From the NCBI GenBank assembly GCA_017556585.1, contig JAFYMP010000090.1:1-55347 (forward strand): DNA of 55,347 bases. Direction: 5' to 3'. Made by a program: the position numbers and the translations under genes. This document shows positions 35,915 to 43,386 of the stretch, piece after piece. Position 1 is the first letter of the stretch. The number at the start of each line of letters is the position of its first letter. This DNA is from Bacteroidaceae bacterium (lineage in GTDB: Bacteria > Bacteroidota > Bacteroidia > Bacteroidales > Bacteroidaceae). Below the pieces are notes generated by a model that was not told the DNA's origin, searched no databases, and saw only the letters and a program-made list of their open reading frames with translations.

Positions 35915-36814
35915 ATGAATAAGATTAAGGCAGCCATAGTAGGCTATGGAAACATTGGTCAGTATGTTTTAGAGGCACTCCAGAGCGCACCCGATTTTGA
36001 GATTGTAGGTATAGTACGCAGAAACGGAGATGCCGATAAACCTGCAGAACTGAACGAATATAAAGTAGTTAAGGATATACAGGATTTGCCAAAACCGGAT
36101 GTGGCAATACTTGCAGTTCCCAGCCGTAGCGCAGAAAAGTATGCAGCTCAGATATTGCCTTTAGGCATCAATACAGTAGATAGCTTTGATATTCACTCTT
36201 TGATAGTGGAGACCCGTTCCAGAATAGACAAAATAGCAAAGGAATGTGGTCAGGTGGCAGTTATATCGGCAGGATGGGATCCGGGAAGCGACTCTATAGT
36301 ACGTGCTCTTATGCAGAGTATGGCCCCAAAAGGAATAAGCTATACCAATTTTGGTCCGGGTATGTCTATGGGACACACCGTAGCCGTAAAAGCTATTGAT
36401 GGCGTAAAGAATGCACTTTCTATGACCATACCTGTAGGAACAGGAATACATCGCAGAATGGTTTATATAGAGCTGTTAGATGGCTATAAGTTTGAAGACG
36501 TTGCTGCAGCAATCAAAGCAGACCCATATTTTGTGAATGATGAAACTCACGTTATGCAGGTAGAGAGTGTAGATGAACTGAAAGATATGGGACATGGAGT
36601 AGAGCTAACCCGCAAAGGTGTTTCGGGCAAAACTCAAAATCAGCTCTTCTCATTTAATATGAAGATAAACAATCCTGCGCTTACTGCTCAGGTTCTGGTA
36701 AATGTAGCAAGAGCATCTATGCTTCAGAAACCGGGATGCTACACTATGATAGAGATTCCTGTCATTGATATGCTCCCCGGCAATCGCGAAGAACTCATTG
36801 CCCATTTAGTATAA
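35915..36814 (+). CDS. ddh: meso-Diaminopimelate D-dehydrogenase
   Basis: 299 residues with an N-terminal Rossmann motif (IVGYGNIGQYVLEAL) and the family blocks AGWDPGSDSIVRAL, NFGPGMSMGHTVAVKAI and ETHVMQVE. It catalyses the NADPH-dependent reductive amination of tetrahydrodipicolinate to meso-diaminopimelate, a one-step branch to lysine and peptidoglycan. It is a single gene with a TAATTTCG-like promoter box about 30 bp upstream. It is followed by the 5' copy of a 20-bp direct repeat. Confidence 0.95.
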   Translation: MNKIKAAIVGYGNIGQYVLEALQSAPDFEIVGIVRRNGDADKPAELNEYKVVKDIQDLPKPDVAILAVPSRSAEKYAAQILPLGINTVDSFDIHSLIVETRSRIDKIAKECGQVAVISAGWDPGSDSIVRALMQSMAPKGISYTNFGPGMSMGHTVAVKAIDGVKNALSMTIPVGTGIHRRMVYIELLDGYKFEDVAAAIKADPYFVNDETHVMQVESVDELKDMGHGVELTRKGVSGKTQNQLFSFNMKINNPALTAQVLVNVARASMLQKPGCYTMIEIPVIDMLPGNREELIAHLV

Positions 36815-36839
36815 CTGCCATATTGTAACATATTATTGC

Positions 36840-36859
36840 TACGGCAGGTCTGGAGACCT
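36840..36859 (+). repeat. 20-bp direct repeat, left copy
   Basis: TACGGCAGGTCTGGAGACCT is identical to 38139-38158. Each copy contains the inverted repeat AGGTCT-GG-AGACCT. Together they bracket the Abi/ncRNA cassette. They may be boundary scars of an inserted module or a dispersed REP-like palindrome. Confidence 0.75.
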
Positions 36860-36936
36860 ATATAAATGCGTCACAAAATAGGACATCTTCATGTCGTTGG
36901 GGCGACAGCTCGGGGATTTCTGGGGGCGAAGGTAAT

Positions 36937-37024
36937 AAAAAAGTCGCCGAGATTTCTCTCAGCGACCAAATTCTCCTTTTTATAGTGCAGCGTGAAGCGA
37001 TAGTAGACATCACGGGCACTTTGC
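36937..37024 (-). ncRNA. Putative AbiF-type small RNA next to the Abi_2 gene
   Basis: On the minus strand a -7-like box TACCTTCG (37037-37030) is followed by two helices. The first is an extended hairpin: AGTGC/GCACT closing pairs (37016-37020 with 36984-36988) and inner GTGA/TCAC pairs (37010-37013 with 36992-36995). The second is a stem of ten pairs with a GAAA tetraloop (36943-36966; GTCGC-T-GAGA with TCTC-G-GCGAC) followed by six T, an intrinsic terminator. It starts about 48 bp after the abi stop codon on the same strand. I recall conserved RNAs associated with abiF/abi_2 genes (the abiF RNA motif), and size, context and fold agree, but no covariance search was possible. Confidence 0.65.
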
Positions 37025-37071
37025 GAATGCGAAGGTAGAAATTATTTTCCAATAATTATATAATAATCATG

Positions 37072-37956
37072 TTAAAATGTTTCAAATCCAGAAACTTTTG
37101 CCAAGATTTCTCTAACTTTTTTGTTCTTTACTTTCTTGAGAAGCTCTTCAATTTCGGCGCACATTTCTTGATGCCTATGGATTGATATCTGCTTGATGAC
37201 GTACTGGATTACTGCAATTATACCTATGATGTTAGAGTTATTCGGTTGTGTCAGATTTCCGGCTGGACCATGTGGTAATCTCTGGGGCAGTTTTGTGTCA
37301 AACAGGACATTGCCATGAGCGCACATATTTCTTGCTTTACGGATGGTTTCAAAATAGCTCTGGAAGATACCTATTTTTGCAACGCCGTAATGAAGGGCTA
37401 TATCAGCTTGCACATCAGGCTTTTTGAGATTGTTGTAAAGAGACTGAATATTCCCAATTGTCATCAGCTCTATTGTCTTCCATGCTGGAGCATATCGATC
37501 CATCGGATACTTCTTGTGATGTTCTATGATGGTCGGATTGTCTTGAAATGCTTTCGTTCCGTACACAGTTGTGTAGAAACTATTTACATAACTTGGTTTC
37601 ATTACAGCGTGGCTGATGAACCAACACGGCTTTGTCTTGTATAGGTTTGACACATGATATGTGATATATGTCCTGATGTTTACCTCTATGCGGGTGAGGT
37701 ATTTCATCAGCAACCTTCTAAGGTCACAGTCGAAATAGTACAGATCTAATGCGTCAAGGAAGTTTGTTCCATCCTTGTAAATGTGATCTCTGTTCTTTTT
37801 GCTCGGATATTTCTTTTCAAATGGGAACAGATATGCTCCAAATCGATAGTATCCTATGTCAAGAAGCACTTCTTTAGCCTTCTTCTCATCATTGATGACC
37901 AGTCCTCTGTTTTTCAATTTTTCAACCTGCTCATCTAAAGTCGTTGCATATTTCAT
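37072..37956 (-). CDS. Abi_2 (AbiD/AbiF)-family HEPN abortive-infection protein
   Basis: About 294 residues from ATG 37956. Residues 1-40 (TLDEQVEKLKNRGLVI and LLDIGYYRFGAYLFPF) are the typical Abi_2 opening. Two R-X4-6-H motifs mark the HEPN RNase fold: R95-TYITY-H101 and the canonical RNxxxH at Arg209-His214 (RNMCAH). Such proteins are phage-defence or toxin RNases. The ATG at 37956 (or 37968) is preferred to 38001, because the promoter box TATATTTG (37979-37986, minus) lies between. A structured RNA lies just downstream on the same strand, which fits the RNA-antitoxin arrangement proposed for AbiF (established knowledge recalled, not verified here). Confidence 0.88.
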   Translation of the reverse strand: MKYATTLDEQVEKLKNRGLVINDEKKAKEVLLDIGYYRFGAYLFPFEKKYPSKKNRDHIYKDGTNFLDALDLYYFDCDLRRLLMKYLTRIEVNIRTYITYHVSNLYKTKPCWFISHAVMKPSYVNSFYTTVYGTKAFQDNPTIIEHHKKYPMDRYAPAWKTIELMTIGNIQSLYNNLKKPDVQADIALHYGVAKIGIFQSYFETIRKARNMCAHGNVLFDTKLPQRLPHGPAGNLTQPNNSNIIGIIAVIQYVIKQISIHRHQEMCAEIEELLKKVKNKKVREILAKVSGFETF

Positions 37957-37978
37957 AGATATCTTCATTTTGTTCGAG

Positions 37979-37986
37979 CAAATATA
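37979..37986 (-). promoter_or_regulatory. -7 promoter box of the abi gene
   Basis: Minus-strand TATATTTG. Transcription from it would begin about 6 bp downstream, giving a leader of only 5-17 nt before the candidate ATGs (37968 or 37956), which argues against the ATG at 38001. Confidence 0.55.
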
Positions 37987-38002
37987 GTGGTTTTGTGGCA
38001 AT

Positions 38003-38131
38003 TTAGTTATTATTATCTTCCATAAATTGCAGGATCCAGTCGGTGAGGTCGATGTGGGCTGCTTTTTCTCTGGTGGATTTGCCTTGGGATTTGAGCTCGT
38101 GGACGTTGCGGTGGGTGGAGGTGATTCCTTT
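38003..38131 (-). pseudogene. GC-rich relic of an unidentified gene tail
   Basis: Minus-strand open stretch of about 43 codons between stops, without a start. It reads GITSTHRNVHELKSQGKSTR, then EKAAHIDLTDWILQFMED, and is protein-like. Base composition is about half G+C with C-ending codons, clearly unlike its AT-rich neighbours, so it is probably transferred DNA. It sits between the abi promoter and the right copy of the 20-bp repeat. The family is not recognised. Confidence 0.4.
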
Positions 38132-38138
38132 TTTTAGT

Positions 38139-38158
38139 TACGGCAGGTCTGGAGACCT
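38139..38158 (+). repeat. 20-bp direct repeat, right copy
   Basis: TACGGCAGGTCTGGAGACCT, identical to 36840-36859. It follows a T-rich stretch (T7 at 38129-38135) and lies 10 bp before the end of the MORN gene. Confidence 0.75.
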
Positions 38159-38168
38159 GACGGGACAG

Positions 38169-39272
38169 TTAGAATTGGATGCCGATACCGGCGTAGAGAC
38201 CTTCTGCTTTATTCAGACCTACTATAAGATTGTAAAAGACACTGTCAGTGAAACCTATGTTGTATCTGATAAATGTACCATAGTTCATAAATACACTGTC
38301 AAATCTGGTTTTGTAGTATCGCTTGTTGCGTTCAAAAGGACCCGATTCAGAAGCCAAACAGTTTTTGTATGCAGTGTTTATGCCTAAACCTAAATTCACG
38401 CCAAACTGAACGAAATCATCCAAAAACCACCCAAAGTTAAAAAGTACATTGTAACCATTATATACCCCCTCTGTAAACTCCTCGTCAGGAAATTCATCCC
38501 AACCAATTACTGTGGGATATTCATCGTCTTCAACAACCACCCCATCTTTTCCTCTGTAAGGATCGGTAGGTATTCCAAAAGTTCTTTTGCCTATATTGGC
38601 ACTAAGGGTTACACCCCAAAACGTATATCCGTTACCTGCCGATATATCCAGTACCAACATATCTTTGCTACCTATGGATATACCCATACAGAGCACATCG
38701 TATTCGGGCACTTCGTAATAACTGTAGTCTTGAGAAGCCTGGGCGGCAGCAATAGAATCGGCCATCTCCTGGTTCTTGACTTTGCCTATGTATATGTCAT
38801 TTTCAAAGTATCCTTTGTAGAGAGTAGTATCTTGTTTTGACAATAGTACACCTGCGCCATGTCGCATATCGTCTTTCCATTCACCGGCATAATAACCTCC
38901 ATCTTCGTACATAAGAGTACCTACGCCATTGAACATGCCGTTTTCCCAATGTCCATTGTATTCAGCTCCATTTGCATATTTATACACACCTTCGCCGCTC
39001 ATTTTGTGGTCTTTGAAAGAACCGCTATAGTAGTCGCCATCAGGGAAACGCAAGTTACCCTTGCCGTTCCACAGACCATCTTTCCATTCACCGGAATAGA
39101 TAGTTCCGTCGCTATATTTCATTGTACCTTGTCCGTTGAACAGAGAATCTGCAATACCTCCTACATACCAAGAACCGTCATCGAATCTTAACGTATCCGA
39201 TTCCGTGTTTTGGGCTACTGCATTGCTTATGCAGAATAACAGAACCAAAAGTATGGTAAATGTTCTCCTCAT
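38169..39272 (-). CDS. MORN-repeat exported protein with C-terminal beta domain
   Basis: About 367 residues with signal peptide (TFTILLVLLFCISNAVAQ). At least five MORN repeats (residues about 30-150) follow the pattern YxGxWKDGxxxGxGxxxxxDG: YSGEWKDGLWNGKGNLRF, YSGSFKDHKMSGEGVYKY, YNGHWENGMFNGVGTLMY and YAGEWKDDMRHGAGVLL. The C-terminal part (from about 200) has alternating strands ending YAGIGIQF, suggesting an outer-membrane-associated beta domain. Start 39272 is chosen by the signal peptide and by the TACTTTTG box at 39299-39306 (minus). Function unknown; MORN repeats bind lipids or proteins. Confidence 0.82.
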   Translation of the reverse strand: MRRTFTILLVLLFCISNAVAQNTESDTLRFDDGSWYVGGIADSLFNGQGTMKYSDGTIYSGEWKDGLWNGKGNLRFPDGDYYSGSFKDHKMSGEGVYKYANGAEYNGHWENGMFNGVGTLMYEDGGYYAGEWKDDMRHGAGVLLSKQDTTLYKGYFENDIYIGKVKNQEMADSIAAAQASQDYSYYEVPEYDVLCMGISIGSKDMLVLDISAGNGYTFWGVTLSANIGKRTFGIPTDPYRGKDGVVVEDDEYPTVIGWDEFPDEEFTEGVYNGYNVLFNFGWFLDDFVQFGVNLGLGINTAYKNCLASESGPFERNKRYYKTRFDSVFMNYGTFIRYNIGFTDSVFYNLIVGLNKAEGLYAGIGIQF

Positions 39273-39298
39273 TTTTTTGTATAAATATAGTTGTTGTA

Positions 39299-39306
39299 CA
39301 AAAGTA
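39299..39306 (-). promoter_or_regulatory. -7 promoter box of the MORN gene
   Basis: Minus-strand TACTTTTG, 27 bp upstream of the MORN gene ATG. The tandem GGGGA..TCCTA boxes lie 52-94 bp further upstream. Confidence 0.55.
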
Positions 39307-39357
39307 ATGTATATAAAAATCCACTGCAAAAATAAAATTGGTAATTGCTATAAACAA

Positions 39358-39393
39358 GGGGAGATTTCCTACAAATATAGGGGAATATTCCTA
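39358..39393. promoter_or_regulatory. Tandem GGGGA..TCCTA boxes in the MORN/DUF2007 intergenic region
   Basis: GGGGAGATTTCCTAC (39358-39372) and GGGGAATATTCCTA (39380-39393) repeat with a 22-bp period, about two helical turns. They lie between divergent promoters for the MORN gene and the DUF2007-pro cluster. The same type of tandem precedes the PL11 gene (4426-4459). This suggests a dimeric regulator with direct-repeat sites; its identity is unknown. Confidence 0.45.
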
Positions 39394-39541
39394 AAAAAAG
39401 TAAAACACTGAACCCTGCAAACATGAAGAAACGGCTAAATACACCCAAAATATAGGATTATTTAACCAACAGGTGGTAGCTTTCGTTTCTTTGTTGTATC
39501 TTCGCACAAATAAATAGGAACAACGCAAATTCTTTGTTATT

Positions 39542-39766
39542 ATGAGCGAAAATAAAGATCTGAAGTGTGTTTTTAAAGGGGAGGCTTTTGAAGCAGAGAT
39601 AGTTAAAGGCAGATTAGAATCGGAGGGCATTCCTGCCATGATAATGAACAATTCAATGAGTGCAATACTTTCTACATACACCATAACATCCGGTAATGTA
39701 AGCGTGTTGGTGAATGCAGAAAATGAAGATAAAGCAAAAGAGATACTTGCAAATGAAAACGCCTAA
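39542..39766 (+). CDS. DUF2007-family putative signal-transducing protein
   Basis: 74 residues: LKCVFKGEAFEAEIVKGRLE then SEGIPAMIMNN and VSVLVNAENEDKAKEIL. This is the compact ferredoxin-like DUF2007 fold found in many bacteria. Function unknown; some members were suggested to be PII-like by fold. Its 3' end overlaps the start of proB by 14 bp, so it is translationally coupled with proline synthesis. A promoter-like TATCTTCG lies about 40 bp upstream. Confidence 0.82.
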   Translation: MSENKDLKCVFKGEAFEAEIVKGRLESEGIPAMIMNNSMSAILSTYTITSGNVSVLVNAENEDKAKEILANENA

Positions 39767-40544
39767 AAGAGTAGCAGTAAAGGTAGGCAGTAATGTGTTG
39801 ACACGTGCCGACGGAAGATTAGATATAGCCAGAATGGCGGCTTTGGTGGATCAGATAGCCGATTTGCATAAACGTGGAATAGAGGTAATGCTTATATCGT
39901 CCGGTGCGGTGGCATCGGGTAGAGGTGCATTGCCACATCTAAAAAACGATGATAGCGTAACAGGGCGTCAGTTGTTTGCCGCAGTAGGTCAGGCAAAGCT
40001 TATAGAACACTACTATAACTTTTTTCAAGAATACGATATTACTGTAGGTCAGATACTTACCACAAAAGAAAATTTTGTAGATCAAACACTGCAACTGAAC
40101 CAGAAACGTTGTATGGGTGCAATGCTTAAAAACAGAATAGTTCCTGTAATTAATGAAAACGATACAGTATCTGTAAAAGAGCTGATGTTTACCGATAACG
40201 ATGAACTTTCAGGACTGGTGGCACAGATGATGAAGGCAGAACTTTTGGTGATTCTTAGCAACGTAGATGGCGTATTCACAGGAAATCCGGAAGATCCCGA
40301 ATCTGAACTGATACGCACTGTTCAGGCAGAAGAAGATTATTCACAGTGTGTAAGCAACAGCAAATCAAAATACGGTCGTGGCGGAATGATGACCAAAATG
40401 AAAACCGCAAAATCTGTGGCTAAAAACGGAATTGAGGTAAGAATAGCCAACGGCACTCGTCAAAACATATTGTTAGATGTAGTGCTGAATCCGGAAACAG
40501 CCGTTTGCACACGTTTCTTAACACCTAAAAACAGAAAAAAATGA
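39753..40544 (+). CDS. proB: Glutamate 5-kinase, short form lacking PUA
   Basis: 263 residues beginning [20 protein letters not shown], the amino acid kinase N-terminus. [14 protein letters not shown] and INENDTVSV are the glutamate-binding and phosphate-handling motifs; [15 protein letters not shown] is the conserved ATP/Mg region. It makes gamma-glutamyl phosphate, the first step to proline. The chosen ATG (39753) gives the family start. The C-terminal PUA domain of the E. coli enzyme (about 100 residues) is absent, as in some other lineages. The stop codon overlaps the proA start (ATGA). Confidence 0.94.
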   Translation: MKTPKRVAVKVGSNVLTRADGRLDIARMAALVDQIADLHKRGIEVMLISSGAVASGRGALPHLKNDDSVTGRQLFAAVGQAKLIEHYYNFFQEYDITVGQILTTKENFVDQTLQLNQKRCMGAMLKNRIVPVINENDTVSVKELMFTDNDELSGLVAQMMKAELLVILSNVDGVFTGNPEDPESELIRTVQAEEDYSQCVSNSKSKYGRGGMMTKMKTAKSVAKNGIEVRIANGTRQNILLDVVLNPETAVCTRFLTPKNRKK

Positions 40545-41785
40545 TAGACAATATATTACAGCGCATAGGCGATGCCGCATACAGACTCCCGTTGCTGCAA
40601 GAAGAGAAGATAAACGAAGCACTGTATGCAGTAGCCGATGCCATTATGACCAATGCCGATGAACTGTTGCGTGCCAATGCTCTCGATTTGGCTGCAATGG
40701 AAAAATCGAACCCAATGTATGACCGTCTGCTTCTTACCACAGAAAGACTGGAAGGCATAGCCGGCGATATGAGAAAAGTGGCAGAACTGCCACAGCCTGT
40801 AGGAGAACTGATAGATGAACGTGTGCGTCCAAACGGTATGAAACTAAAACGTGTCCGCGTGCCATTTGGAGTAATAGGAGTAATATACGAAGCACGTCCA
40901 AATGTAAGTTTCGATGTCTTCTCATTGTGCCTGAAATCTCGTAATGCCTGCGTGTTGAAGGGCGGTAGCGATGCTTACAATTCAAACAAAGCAATAGTAG
41001 AACTTATACACAGAGTGTTGAACGGCATAGGTATAAATCAGTATGTGGTAGATCTGTTGCCTGCCGGACACGAAGCAGCGCAAGAACTTATGCGTGCAGT
41101 AGGCAAAGTAGATCTGCTTATACCTCGCGGAAGCGCGCGACTAATAAAATCTGTACGCGAAAATTCTCTTGTCCCGGTTATAGAGACAGGTGCAGGTGTA
41201 TGTCATACCTACTTTGATAAAGATGGCGACATAGAAAAAGGTGCAGCAATAGTCTTCAATGCAAAGACCCGCAGAGTAAGCGTATGTAATGCGTTAGACT
41301 CTTTGGTGATACATAAAGAGAGATTTCAGGATTTGCCAGCTATATGCAATAGATTGCAGGAAAAAGATGTAGTAATAGAGGCAGATGAAGCATCGTACAG
41401 CATACTGCAGGGCGCATATCCGGCACAGCTGCTTGAAAAAGCCACAGCCGATAGCTTTGGTAAAGAGTATCTGTCGCACAGAATGTCTGTAAAATGTGTA
41501 GAGTCATTTGACGAAGCACTTGAACACATCAGAAAATATACATCGCACCATAGCGAATGTATAGTAACAGAGAATAGTGCGAATGCCAAAATGTTCCAGC
41601 AGTGCATAGATGCAGCCTGCGTATATGTGAACGTTTCTACAGCATTTACTGATGGAGCGCAGTTTGGATTGGGCGCAGAGATAGGTATCAGTACACAGAA
41701 ACTACACGCTCGCGGACCAATGGGACTAGCAGAGCTTACCACCTATAAATGGCTTATAGAGGGCGAAGGACAGACAAGAAATTAA
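40541..41785 (+). CDS. proA: Glutamate-5-semialdehyde dehydrogenase
   Basis: 414 residues of the aldehyde dehydrogenase superfamily. [19 protein letters not shown] and [15 protein letters not shown] are ProA-specific nucleotide-binding blocks. VCNALDSL contains the catalytic Cys, and [21 protein letters not shown] is the C-terminal signature. It reduces gamma-glutamyl phosphate to glutamate semialdehyde, the second step of proline synthesis. It overlaps proB by 4 bp and is followed 15 bp later by the ornithine carbamoyltransferase-like gene, forming one operon. Confidence 0.96.
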   Translation: MIDNILQRIGDAAYRLPLLQEEKINEALYAVADAIMTNADELLRANALDLAAMEKSNPMYDRLLLTTERLEGIAGDMRKVAELPQPVGELIDERVRPNGMKLKRVRVPFGVIGVIYEARPNVSFDVFSLCLKSRNACVLKGGSDAYNSNKAIVELIHRVLNGIGINQYVVDLLPAGHEAAQELMRAVGKVDLLIPRGSARLIKSVRENSLVPVIETGAGVCHTYFDKDGDIEKGAAIVFNAKTRRVSVCNALDSLVIHKERFQDLPAICNRLQEKDVVIEADEASYSILQGAYPAQLLEKATADSFGKEYLSHRMSVKCVESFDEALEHIRKYTSHHSECIVTENSANAKMFQQCIDAACVYVNVSTAFTDGAQFGLGAEIGISTQKLHARGPMGLAELTTYKWLIEGEGQTRN

Positions 41786-41800
41786 ACCGATAATAAAATA

Positions 41801-42754
41801 ATGAGACACTTTACAAACGTACACGATCTTGGTGATTTGCATCTTGCCCTGCAAGAAGCACTTGAGATAAAAAAAGACAGAACAAAATATGTAGAGTTAG
41901 GCAGAAATAAAACACTGCTTATGGTATTCTTCAACTCCAGTTTGCGCACACGTTTAAGCACCCAAAAGGCCGCAATGAATCTGGGTATGAACGTAATAGT
42001 GCTGGATGTAAATCAGGGAGCCTGGAAGTTAGAAACAGAACGCGGAGTGATAATGGATGGCGATAAATCTGAACATCTGCTTGAAGCAATACCTGTAATG
42101 GGTTGCTATTGCGATGTAATAGGTGTACGTTCATTTGCCCGTTTTGAAAGTCGCGAAGACGATTACAGTGAAAAGATAATCACTCAGTTTATACAGTATT
42201 CAGGCCGTCCTGTCTTCTCTATGGAGGCAGCAACAGGACATCCATTGCAGAGTTTTGCAGACTGGATAACAATAGAAGAGCATAAAACCAAAGAACGTCC
42301 AAAGGTGGTTCTTACATGGGCACCACACCCAAAAGCATTGCCACAGGCAGTACCAAATTCATTTGCACAATGGATGGTGGCTGTGGGTTACGATGTAGTT
42401 ATAACACACCCTGAAGGTTATGAACTTGATGAACGTTTTACAAAAGGTGCAACCATTGAATATGACCAGATGAAAGCCTTTGAAGGTGCAGATTTTATCT
42501 ATGCAAAAAACTGGTCTGCAGCATCGCCGGAAAATTACGGACAGATATTAAGCAAGGATATGGATTGGACTGTAAGCAGCAGACAGATGGCTGTAACCGA
42601 TAATGCCTACTTTATGCACTGTCTTCCTGTTCGCAGAAATATGATAGTAACTGACGATGTTATAGAAGGCCCCCGTTCACTGGTAATACCGGAAGCTGCC
42701 AATAGAGAAATATCGGCAACAGTAGTACTTAAGAAGATACTTGAAAATCTGTAA
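41801..42754 (+). CDS. argF': N-succinyl/N-acetyl-L-ornithine transcarbamylase
   Basis: 317 residues. FFNSSLRTRLSTQ (43-55) is the carbamoyl phosphate-binding motif in the form seen in the Bacteroides-type enzyme rather than in classical ArgF (STRTR). MHCLPVRRNMIVTDDV and EAANREISATVVLK close the protein. The enzyme carbamoylates an N-acylated ornithine in the arginine pathway. Substrate choice in this family depends on a residue near position 90-92. Here it is Ser90 (DGDKSEHLLEA), not the Glu of the acetyl-specific enzyme, which favours N-succinylornithine (inference). Same operon as proA. Confidence 0.92.
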   Translation: MRHFTNVHDLGDLHLALQEALEIKKDRTKYVELGRNKTLLMVFFNSSLRTRLSTQKAAMNLGMNVIVLDVNQGAWKLETERGVIMDGDKSEHLLEAIPVMGCYCDVIGVRSFARFESREDDYSEKIITQFIQYSGRPVFSMEAATGHPLQSFADWITIEEHKTKERPKVVLTWAPHPKALPQAVPNSFAQWMVAVGYDVVITHPEGYELDERFTKGATIEYDQMKAFEGADFIYAKNWSAASPENYGQILSKDMDWTVSSRQMAVTDNAYFMHCLPVRRNMIVTDDVIEGPRSLVIPEAANREISATVVLKKILENL

Positions 42755-42762
42755 TAGAGTTA

Positions 42763-43386
42763 TTACAGTTCAAAAGCATAGTGATAGTCGGCTCCATCTC
42801 CTTTGCAACTAAAGGTTATGGAGTCGCCTTTTTGTAAATCGTATCCATCTAATGGAACGGAAAAATAGGCATTTTTTGTAGAACCTATAGGGTCATTGTT
42901 ACGGTCGTGATATAGAATAAAATCCACGCCATTATCCTTTTTATCTGCAATCATAAAGAGAGAGTGGGGAGTATGATGCACAGAAATTAGAATGACAGCG
43001 TTCATATAACCGCCGCTTAACCATACACTCTGTACCTTAACAGGATCTTGTTTTATCTCTCTGTTTTCACATTCGCAAATATCTGTAGCTCTGTTTGATA
43101 GTATATTTATAGTTTCTAAAACTGTTGCAGTGGTAGAATCGGCATTTACAATATACATAGATATAACACGCAATACAGTATCGGCAGGTTCTTTGGTTCC
43201 GTCTCTGTCATCAACCATAAAGCGTTTGCCAAAATCGTCTTCCAAAACGGAAATATTGCCGTTGGAATCGGTCCAAAGAGTAACAAATCCGGTAATAATG
43301 TTTTCGGTTACATCAAGCTCTTTGCTACAAGAAATAGTGGCAAACAGAGATAGTACAGATAACAGTATGGTTAGAACTTTATTCAT
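42763..43386 (-). CDS. NigD-like lipoprotein
   Basis: 207 residues with a lipoprotein signal ending in the lipobox TISC. The domain (ENIITGFVTLWTDSNGNISV, DDFGKRFMVDDRD) resembles the NigD-like small OB-fold lipoproteins of Bacteroidetes. Function unknown, possibly envelope-associated. It is the last gene of the minus-strand cluster PASTA-rluD-ddl-acyltransferase and overlaps the acyltransferase gene by 8 bp, so it is probably cotranscribed. It converges on argF' with an 8-bp gap. Confidence 0.68.
   Translation of the reverse strand: MNKVLTILLSVLSLFATISCSKELDVTENIITGFVTLWTDSNGNISVLEDDFGKRFMVDDRDGTKEPADTVLRVISMYIVNADSTTATVLETINILSNRATDICECENREIKQDPVKVQSVWLSGGYMNAVILISVHHTPHSLFMIADKKDNGVDFILYHDRNNDPIGSTKNAYFSVPLDGYDLQKGDSITFSCKGDGADYHYAFEL

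Noticed and set aside
36858-37052. 64-codon frame across the Abi-associated RNA
   Set aside because: It runs through both RNA helices and the terminator, and its composition is Arg/Pro/Ser-rich noise; the structured RNA is the better explanation.
36840-38158. The cassette as a composite transposon
   Set aside because: No transposase or integrase is encoded between the repeats, and the repeats are only 20 bp and direct.
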